Shown: positions 7,750 to 12,298 of the stretch, piece after piece | Numbering within the stretch: position 1 is the first letter of the stretch | Layout: the number at the start of each line of letters is the position of its first letter | Source: Comamonadaceae bacterium UBA2334 | GTDB taxonomy: Bacteria > Pseudomonadota > Gammaproteobacteria > Burkholderiales > Burkholderiaceae_C | Length of the DNA: 12,298 bases | Assembly (NCBI GenBank): GCA_002344885.1 | Contig: DDUQ01000004.1 | Coordinates: 3,106 to 15,403, forward strand | Reading direction: 5' to 3' | Translations under genes and position numbers: made by a program | Notes under the pieces: model-generated | Database searches by the model: none | Told to the model about the DNA's origin: nothing | What the model saw: only the letters and a program-made list of their open reading frames with translations

Positions 7750-7765
7750 CACGGTCAGGCCTTGC

Positions 7766-8110
7766 TCAGTGGCTCAGAATCCACTTGGCCAGATTGGCTT
7801 GGGCCTTGGCATCCTTGGTGTCAAGTACCTTGTGGTCCTCTTCCGAACCATCGTCGAGTTTGACCTTGCCGCCTTTGGTCATGTGCTTGATCAGATCGGC
7901 TTCAGCGGTGGCTTTGCCTTTGTATTCCTTCGCGATCTTCTTCAGCGATGGGCCTTTTTTGTTCTGGCTGGGGTTGTGGCACTTGCCGCACTCGTTCTGT
8001 TTGAACAGCAGTTTGGCGGCATCTTCATCCACCTGGGCAAAGGCAGCGGTCGAAAACAGCAGGCCAGCAGATGACAACAGTACGGCCAGGCTGCGAGAAA
8101 GTTTGGTCAT
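7766..8110 (-). CDS. Small periplasmic monoheme cytochrome c (class I-like)
   Basis: This 114-residue precursor has a clear signal peptide (cleavage after A25, TAAFA-QVDED), giving an 89-residue mature protein. One heme motif, CGKCH (C41, C44, H45), sits in a class I fold pattern: N-terminal helix, GPSLKKIAKEYKG, a GG turn (80-81) and a C-terminal helix ending NLAKWILSH. In cytochromes c551/c5 the distal Met follows the GG turn by about 10-13 residues. Here no Met is found there, and H93 (EEDHKVL) occupies that place; M77 comes before the turn. Bis-His ligation is therefore possible (inference). AGGAG lies 6 nt before the ATG. It is the first gene of the minus-strand pair and a natural candidate electron acceptor of the 5632-7647 protein. 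Confidence 0.88.
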   Translation of the reverse strand: MTKLSRSLAVLLSSAGLLFSTAAFAQVDEDAAKLLFKQNECGKCHNPSQNKKGPSLKKIAKEYKGKATAEADLIKHMTKGGKVKLDDGSEEDHKVLDTKDAKAQANLAKWILSH

Positions 8111-8211
8111 GTTCAGCTCCTAGAAATTGAGTGTGGGCAACTCATCGTGTCGCCCCGATGCTCGGCAATCCAGGATTTCAACCTCTCTCGCTGCCCCAGG
8201 TCAGTGGGCAC

Positions 8212-8225
8212 TTGAAGAAGCTCAA
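8212..8225. promoter_or_regulatory. Candidate FNR/ANR-type binding site
   Basis: TTGAAGAAGCTCAA keeps both half-site cores (TTGA-N6-TCAA) of the FNR consensus TTGAT-N4-ATCAA, with the correct spacing. It lies between the divergent cytochrome genes. On the plus strand, TGTAGTCT (8244-8251) could be a weak -10 element, which would put the start near 8258-8260, about 41.5 nt from the box centre, the class II FNR geometry. The -10 match is poor (3 of 6), so the regulator and start site are inferred. Confidence 0.45.
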
Positions 8226-8280
8226 CCGCTTTGTTTGCCGACGATGTAGTCTAGGTCGCAACCCTTCTTCCAGCAGGGGT

Positions 8281-8332
8281 TCCAAAGGGTCTCAAGGGGT
8301 ATCCAAAGGGAGTAGTTCTAGGGGGTTTGGAT
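8281..8332. repeat. Repeated TCCAAAGGG elements and inverted ATCCAAA/TTTGGAT in leader
   Basis: TCCAAAGGG occurs at 8281-8289 and again at 8302-8310, 21 bp (two helical turns) apart. The second copy also forms an inverted pair, ATCCAAA (8301-8307) with TTTGGAT (8326-8332), around AGTAGTTCTAGG. The spacing fits paired binding of a regulator upstream of the c4 genes. No known regulator is recognised. Confidence 0.5.
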
Positions 8333-8385
8333 GCGTTTGGGCGCACACTTGCCCTACGTTTTCCTGCTCGGATGCTTTTTTTTCC

Positions 8386-9003
8386 ATGCACAGACACCAT
8401 TACGCCCAATATGCAGCGCACTCATGGGTCGCAGGTGCCCTGCTGATGGGCCTTTTGCTGTGCGGTGCGTCAGCCCGTGCCGACGATGCCCGCAAGCTGG
8501 CCACCACCGTGTGCGCCGCCTGCCACGGCCCAGACGGCAACAGCGCTGACCCCCAATACCCCAAGCTGGCCGGCATGGAGCAGGAATATCTGCTGCGTCA
8601 GCTCAGTGCATTCGCTTCAGGCAAGCGGCGTGAAGAGGCCATGACCGCCGTGTTGGCGAATGTGGATCCGGGTCTGTTCTCGGGCTTGGCGGCCTATTTC
8701 GGGTCTTTTGCAGCAGCCCCTGGCAAGGTCGCCAATGCTCAACTGGCCGCACAAGGTAAACCCCTTTATGACGATGGCAACACGGACTCCGGCGTGCCCG
8801 CCTGCGCCGGTTGCCACCAGCCAGATGGCAAAGGCAATGCACGTTTCCCCCGCTTGGCAGGGCAGCACCAGGCCTATGTGCTCAAGCAACTGGCCGACTA
8901 CAAAAGCGGCCGCCGAGCCACCGACGCTTTGATGACGACTGTGGGCAAGCGCCTGACGGCGACCGAGGCCCAGGCCCTGGCCGAATACATCGCCGGACTG
9001 TGA
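8386..9003 (+). CDS. Diheme cytochrome c4-type protein
   Basis: This 205-residue precursor has a signal peptide (cleavage after A32, ASARA-DDARK) and two homologous c-heme domains, the cytochrome c4 layout. Domain 1 has CAACH (C43, C46, H47) with YPKLAGMEQEYLLRQL and likely axial M86. Domain 2 has CAGCH (C140, C143, H144) with FPRLAGQHQAYVLKQL and likely axial M183. Cytochromes c4 are periplasmic or membrane-attached carriers, often donating to terminal oxidases. ATG 8386 is chosen because it gives a normal signal peptide. The frame stays open further upstream, but no other start gives a signal sequence, and the ribosome site before 8386 is poor (an 8-T run lies just 5' of it). It is followed after 2 nt by a second c4-like gene, so the two form an operon. 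Confidence 0.88.
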   Translation: MHRHHYAQYAAHSWVAGALLMGLLLCGASARADDARKLATTVCAACHGPDGNSADPQYPKLAGMEQEYLLRQLSAFASGKRREEAMTAVLANVDPGLFSGLAAYFGSFAAAPGKVANAQLAAQGKPLYDDGNTDSGVPACAGCHQPDGKGNARFPRLAGQHQAYVLKQLADYKSGRRATDALMTTVGKRLTATEAQALAEYIAGL

Positions 9004-9005
9004 CC

Positions 9006-9674
9006 ATGAAATTGTTCTTGCAAATGGTGTTGAGCGCCACCGTGGTGGGGCTGTCCACATCGACCCTGGCAGACTCGGCCAGGGTCTGGAATGCGCCTTA
9101 CCCTGAAAAAACTGCGGCCTTGCAGGCTAAAGGTGACCCGGTACGCGGTGAAGAGGCCTTTGTCATTTGCCAGGGCTGCCACCGTGTGGGCGCGCTGGGC
9201 AGGGCCGACGGCAGCTACCCCAGGCTGGCGGGGCAGCACGCCACGGTGCTCATCAAGCAGTTGGCCGATGTCCGTTCGGAGCGGCGCAGCAACCTCAAGA
9301 TGCTGCCGTTCGCCGATCACCAGGCGCTGTCGGTGCAGGACATGGCAGACATTGCTGCCTACCTGCAAGGCCTGCCGGTGCCGCCGGATCAGGGGCAAGG
9401 GCCAGGCCAGGCGCTGGCGTTGGGGGAGCGGCTGTATGCCACCGATTGTGTGAGCTGCCATGGCCAGCAGGGTGAGGGTGATGCGCAGCGCTTCTACCCG
9501 CGTGTGGCTGGTCAGCACTACCGCTACCTGCTGCGTGAAAACCTGCTGATCCGTGACGGCAAACGGCGCAACTCCAACCCGGCAATGGTCGAGGCTGTCC
9601 GCCGGTACAGCGACGATGAACTGTCGGCCGTGGCCGACCACATGTCACGCCTCCCAGGTGCAAGTGCCCGCTGA
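9006..9674 (+). CDS. Second diheme cytochrome c4-like protein
   Basis: This 222-residue precursor has a signal peptide (cleavage after A22, STLA-DSARV). Heme domain 1 has CQGCH (C55, C58, H59), YPRLAGQHATVLIKQL and a likely axial Met at M99 (LKMLPFADH). Domain 2 has CVSCH (C148, C151, H152), YPRVAGQHYRYLLREN and likely M194 (NPAMVEAV). It aligns with the preceding c4 protein but differs in sequence, with an added N-terminal segment (about 23-47) before domain 1. The ATG at 9006 lies 2 nt after the upstream stop, so translation is probably coupled; no strong ribosome site is seen. By context it is a redox partner of, or alternates with, the first c4. The exact partner enzyme is unknown. Confidence 0.87.
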   Translation: MKLFLQMVLSATVVGLSTSTLADSARVWNAPYPEKTAALQAKGDPVRGEEAFVICQGCHRVGALGRADGSYPRLAGQHATVLIKQLADVRSERRSNLKMLPFADHQALSVQDMADIAAYLQGLPVPPDQGQGPGQALALGERLYATDCVSCHGQQGEGDAQRFYPRVAGQHYRYLLRENLLIRDGKRRNSNPAMVEAVRRYSDDELSAVADHMSRLPGASAR

Positions 9675-9714
9675 GGCAATGCGTGCTCGCCGGAAAGGGG
9701 GTGGTGCCAGGGGT

Positions 9715-9736
9715 GGTTCAGCGTCAGGGCTGAACC
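9715..9736. terminator. Hairpin between convergent genes
   Basis: A perfect 8-bp stem is formed by GGTTCAGC (9715-9722) and GCTGAACC (9729-9736). The stop codon of the minus-strand DUF1566 gene (9724-9726) lies in its loop. It follows the second c4 gene by about 40 nt. No T-run follows on either strand, so a true intrinsic terminator is not proven. Confidence 0.4.
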
Positions 9737-10323
9737 GGGCCACGCACCAGGCGCACCGCTGCGGCTGCTGCGCTGTTGCCTACCAGCTCATAGCCATGCT
9801 CGAAGCTGATGAACATGGCACCCCCTACTTCCAACGCGACGTAGGTACCGGTCCAGTAGTAGTCGGCCAGTGAGTTGGGGAAGAACCGTTCGTCGATTTT
9901 TTTCGGCTGATCGGGGCGCAAAAGCCCCGCCAACTCTTTGGAGCTGGGCAAACGCCAGTCGGTGAAGCCGCAGAGCTTGCGCTTGTTGGCGGCGATGACC
10001 ACGCCTGTGGTGTCGCAGCTGCCTTTGTGCGGGCAGCTGCCGCCGTCAGCGTAGCCCACCGGCATGCGTTCTTCAGCTTTGCTTTTGTCGTACCAGCTGT
10101 AGGTCCACCGTTTGCTGCTGGGGCCCCTGTCGTCGGTTTTGACTTCCCAGACCAGACCGGTTGTGGTGTCCCGGACGCAGGCGTGCGGTTGTGTGCCAGT
10201 TTTGGGCTGGGTGGGTTTGCCTTTGGCATCGAGTGCCACGTATGACCCGGCATCAGTTTGCGCGGCGGCCATTGGGGTGCAGACCGAAAGTGCAAATACA
10301 ATAGTAAACAATTGTTTATACAT
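9724..10323 (-). CDS. Secreted DUF1566 (Lcl C-terminal-like) protein
   Basis: This 199-residue precursor has a signal peptide (cleavage after A20 or A21, before QTDAG). The mature part shows the DUF1566/Lcl C-terminal pattern: CVRDTTTGLVWEVKT (about 49-63), CGFTDWRLPSSKEL (118-131), a YYWTGT block (155-160) and the closing VRLVRG (190-195). This fold is related to C-type-lectin/sulfatase-modifying domains and is often a binding or surface module; no enzyme activity can be assigned. Four cysteines remain after cleavage (C49, C97, C103, C118), enough for two disulfides. It lies 41 nt after the ccmI-like gene on the same strand and may be co-transcribed or have its own AT-rich promoter. No Shine-Dalgarno is visible and its first codons are unusually AT-rich. 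A role with cytochromes is only guilt by association. Confidence 0.8.
   Translation of the reverse strand: MYKQLFTIVFALSVCTPMAAAQTDAGSYVALDAKGKPTQPKTGTQPHACVRDTTTGLVWEVKTDDRGPSSKRWTYSWYDKSKAEERMPVGYADGGSCPHKGSCDTTGVVIAANKRKLCGFTDWRLPSSKELAGLLRPDQPKKIDERFFPNSLADYYWTGTYVALEVGGAMFISFEHGYELVGNSAAAAAVRLVRGPVQP
10305..10318. repeat. Perfect 14-bp palindrome at the start of the DUF1566 gene
   Basis: TAAACAATTGTTTA reads the same on both strands and covers codons 2-6 of the DUF1566 gene. It could be a repressor site or mRNA structure, or simply a chance product of AT-rich early codons. Confidence 0.5.
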
Positions 10324-10364
10324 AAGCGACAGAATTCATTTAAATATATAAAAATGAAGACTTC
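10324..10364 (-). promoter_or_regulatory. AT-rich leader, possible promoter of the DUF1566 gene
   Basis: The 41-nt gap between the ccmI-like stop and the DUF1566 start is strikingly AT-rich in a GC-rich neighbourhood. On the minus strand it includes TTTTTATATATTTAAATG. TATATT (complement of 10343-10348) could serve as a -10 element about 20 nt before the ATG. No clear -35 or ribosome site is seen. Confidence 0.35.
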
Positions 10365-11090
10365 TCAGTGCGGTGCCAGCTTGGGTTTTTGGGGGGGCGG
10401 TGGCGGTGCGGGCATGCCGGAGCCGCCCAGGCTCAGGTCGAGCTTGCGCTCGGCGGTGGCAACAGCCTGCGCAATTGCGTCGTGGTGGTCGGTGTCCTTT
10501 GGCAGCAACTTGACCAGGCGACGCCAGTAGTGCAGCGCTTCGGCCCATTTCTCGCGTTGGAAGGCATCGAGCCCAGCCAGTTCCAGCGCCTTGGTTTCTT
10601 CGTAGCTGATGTCCAGCGCCGTCTGGATCAGTTCCATCGGTCGTCCGCTCAGGTTGCCTTGCTTCAGTGCAATGGCTTCGGCGTACTGCGCAATGATGCG
10701 TGCATCTTTGGGTGCCTGGATGGTGGCTTTGCGCAGGGCCTCTTCGGCGTCGTCGTACCTTTGGTAAGCAATGTAGGCGCGACCCAAGGCATACCAGCCT
10801 TCAGGGTCATTTGGGGTGGCTTTCAGTTTGCCTTCCAGGGCTTTGACCATGCCGTCCACGTCGTAACTGGTTTGGGCTTGTGTCAGGGCCTGCTCCGTCA
10901 GGATGCCGGGTGCCCCCAGGTACATGTAGAGCCCGATCGTGACGGCAGGCAGCATGCCCAGTACACCTGCAGCAGACCAGCGTGTCGCTGCCGTTGTTTC
11001 GCCCAGCGCCTTACGCTTGCGCAACAGGGGGAGCAGCACACATGCCAGCGCCAAAAGTATCAGAACACCTATCGCGATCCACAGATTCAT
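10365..11090 (-). CDS. Short CcmI/NrfG-like TPR protein, second copy
   Basis: This 241-residue protein has two membrane helices (about 3-24 and 42-60) separated by a short basic loop. A periplasmic TPR array follows (about 75-215: GWYALGRAYIAYQRYDDAEEALRKA and the FQREKWAEALHYWRRLVKLLP unit), and the tail is Pro-rich (about 228-240, a run of six prolines). It is related to CcmI/CycH and to NrfG, which bring apocytochromes to the heme lyase. Compared with the full CcmI at 3870-5135 it lacks the long cytoplasmic coiled segment and the C-terminal beta domain. The ATG at 11090 is chosen over an in-frame start at 11171: it gives a proper first membrane helix and an ATGA overlap with the ccmF copy, which marks the two as a functional pair. 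A run of seven G (10391-10397) in the Pro codons is slip-prone. Confidence 0.85.
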   Translation of the reverse strand: MNLWIAIGVLILLALACVLLPLLRKRKALGETTAATRWSAAGVLGMLPAVTIGLYMYLGAPGILTEQALTQAQTSYDVDGMVKALEGKLKATPNDPEGWYALGRAYIAYQRYDDAEEALRKATIQAPKDARIIAQYAEAIALKQGNLSGRPMELIQTALDISYEETKALELAGLDAFQREKWAEALHYWRRLVKLLPKDTDHHDAIAQAVATAERKLDLSLGGSGMPAPPPPPQKPKLAPH

Positions 11091-12298
11091 ACCTTGTTGT
11101 CCTTCCTGCGTGCGCCCATGGCAGCCAGCACGCCGCCAGCGGCCATCAGCAATGCACCACCCCAAAGCCAACCGACAAAGGGCTTCAGGTACAGCTGCAT
11201 GCTCCAGACACCGTCGGGCAGCGGCTCGCCCATCGCGACGTACACATCTCCCGAGAATCCGTAGCGGATGGCGGCTTCTGTCATGGTCATTTTCGAGCGG
11301 ACGTAAATGCGTTTTTCAGGCAGCAACGTGCCGACGGTTTGACCGCTTTTCTTCAGCTCCAATGTACCCCGCATGGCTGAATAATTGGGGCCGGGTACTT
11401 CCTGTGCACCCTGGTACATAAATTCGTACGCCCCCAGCTGGGCGATGTCACCGGCTTTCATGGCAACGGTTTTCTCACTCTGGTAGGCCGACACCAGGCC
11501 CATGCCGATGAGGCCGACAGCCAGGCCCACATGGGCGGTGCCCATGCCCCAGGCCGACAAGGGGAGGCCACCACTGGCCAGGCGGCGTGCCAGCAAGCCT
11601 GTGACGGTGGACAGGATCACCCACGCAGCCAGTGCCAGCCCCAGTGCAGCCTGCCAGCGCCAGTCGCCAAAGGCCAGGGGCAACGCCAGTCCAATGGCCA
11701 CCGCCGCGACAGCCTGCCAGCGAATCTGTTTGAGCACATCCGGCAGCGAGGCTTCGCCCCAGCGCATGCGCGGTGCCAGGCCCAGCAGCAGCAGCACGGG
11801 CACCATCATGGGCACGAACACCGCGTTGAAGTAAGGTGGGCCGACGGAAATTTTGCCGCCGCCAAAGGCATCCAGGATCAGGGGGTACAGCGTGCCCAGC
11901 ATCACGGTGGCCAGTGCGGCAAGAAGCAACACGTTGCCGGTGAGCAAGGCCGACTCGCGCGACACCATGTGAAGTTGCGCCGCAGATTTGATGCTGCCCG
12001 CGCGTTTGGCAAACAGGATGAGCGACGAGCCGATCAGGATGCACAAAAACACCAGGATGAACAGCCCGCGCAACGGGTCAAGCGCGAATGCATGCACCGA
12101 TGACAGCACGCCGGAGCGCACGAGGAAGGTGCCGATCAACGACAGTGAGAATGCCAGCAGTGCCAGCAGAACAGTCCACACCCGCAGGGCGTTGCGCTGC
12201 TCGGTGGCCATGAGGGAGTGCAGCAGCGCGGTACCGGCCAGCCAGGGCATGAGCGATGCGTTTTCGCTCGGGTCCCAGAACCACCAGCCACCCCAGCC
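11087..12298 (-). CDS. Second CcmF/NrfE-like heme lyase, C-terminal 403 residues (5' end outside window)
   Basis: The frame is open to the right edge and gives the last 403 residues. The visible part starts at the WWD motif, written here GWGGWWFWDPSEN, with Ser where the first CcmF has Val. The conserved histidines are kept: ALLHSL (visible residue 27), SVHAFA (69) and TAHVGL (256), matching H260, H302 and H489 of the first copy. The block KISVGPPYFNAVFVP, the large periplasmic loop and the last helix are also present, so it looks intact and active. It is a distinct paralogue, not a recent duplicate. It overlaps the ccmI-like gene by 4 nt. By analogy with NrfE it may serve special cytochromes; equally it could be a redundant lyase. 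Whether ccmG/ccmH-like partners lie upstream cannot be seen. Confidence 0.92.
   Translation of the reverse strand, partial: GWGGWWFWDPSENASLMPWLAGTALLHSLMATEQRNALRVWTVLLALLAFSLSLIGTFLVRSGVLSSVHAFALDPLRGLFILVFLCILIGSSLILFAKRAGSIKSAAQLHMVSRESALLTGNVLLLAALATVMLGTLYPLILDAFGGGKISVGPPYFNAVFVPMMVPVLLLLGLAPRMRWGEASLPDVLKQIRWQAVAAVAIGLALPLAFGDWRWQAALGLALAAWVILSTVTGLLARRLASGGLPLSAWGMGTAHVGLAVGLIGMGLVSAYQSEKTVAMKAGDIAQLGAYEFMYQGAQEVPGPNYSAMRGTLELKKSGQTVGTLLPEKRIYVRSKMTMTEAAIRYGFSGDVYVAMGEPLPDGVWSMQLYLKPFVGWLWGGALLMAAGGVLAAMGARRKDNKV

Noticed and set aside
5791..7863. A 690-codon open frame on the plus strand, antisense to the multiheme gene
   Set aside because: It is a codon-bias shadow: it lacks any domain pattern, whereas the opposite strand has nine heme motifs and membrane helices in perfect order.
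8131..8385. N-terminal extension of the first c4 gene to an upstream in-frame start
   Set aside because: It would bury the signal peptide inside the protein, and it covers the promoter-like and repeat elements.
10305..10318. Palindrome TAAACAATTGTTTA as an FNR site
   Set aside because: It lacks the TTGA/TCAA half-sites at the correct spacing and lies inside the coding region.
11091..11171. Longer start for the short CcmI-like gene
   Set aside because: It adds a Cys/Arg/Gly-rich stretch before the first membrane helix and overlaps ccmF by 85 nt; the ATGA start at 11090 is far more natural.

Overview
The window is a dense, GC-rich cytochrome c region from a betaproteobacterium. The family is probably Comamonadaceae (Rhodoferax, Hydrogenophaga or Acidovorax-like). 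This placement is an inference from the gene order, the protein style and the base composition; no rRNA or other marker gene is present.

Layout. (1) Bases 2-5135, plus strand: the tail of ccmC, then ccmD, ccmE, ccmF, ccmG, ccmH and ccmI. This is a nearly complete System I (Ccm) heme-attachment operon. All junctions are ATGA overlaps except ccmE/ccmF, and it ends in a strong intrinsic terminator at 5168-5211. (2) Bases 5212-5573: a gene-free stretch with an AT-rich island. (3) Minus strand, transcribed 8110 to 5632: a small monoheme cytochrome c, then a 671-residue protein with nine c-heme motifs fused to a membrane cytochrome b. This architecture matches the inner-membrane quinol oxidase CbcL of Geobacter. 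(4) Bases 8111-8385: a divergent control region with an FNR-like box and repeated CCAAAGGG elements. (5) Plus strand 8386-9674: two tandem diheme c4-type cytochromes. (6) Minus strand, transcribed from the right edge to 9724: a second ccmF copy (5' part outside the window), a short ccmI/nrfG-like gene overlapping it by 4 nt, and a secreted DUF1566 protein.

How it may work together. The Ccm operon attaches heme to cytochromes in the periplasm. The cytochromes between the two maturation loci could form a respiratory chain: quinol to the b domain, then nine c hemes, then the small monoheme cytochrome, with the c4 proteins as carriers in the same or another branch. The most interesting point is a pairing. 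The multiheme protein has one CX3CH heme motif instead of CXXCH, and a second CcmF/CcmI pair sits in the same window. In E. coli (NrfEFG) and Wolinella (CcsA1/NrfI, MccL), extra heme lyases serve unusual heme motifs. I propose, as an inference only, that the second pair helps mature the CX3CH heme or other unusual cytochromes encoded beyond the right edge.
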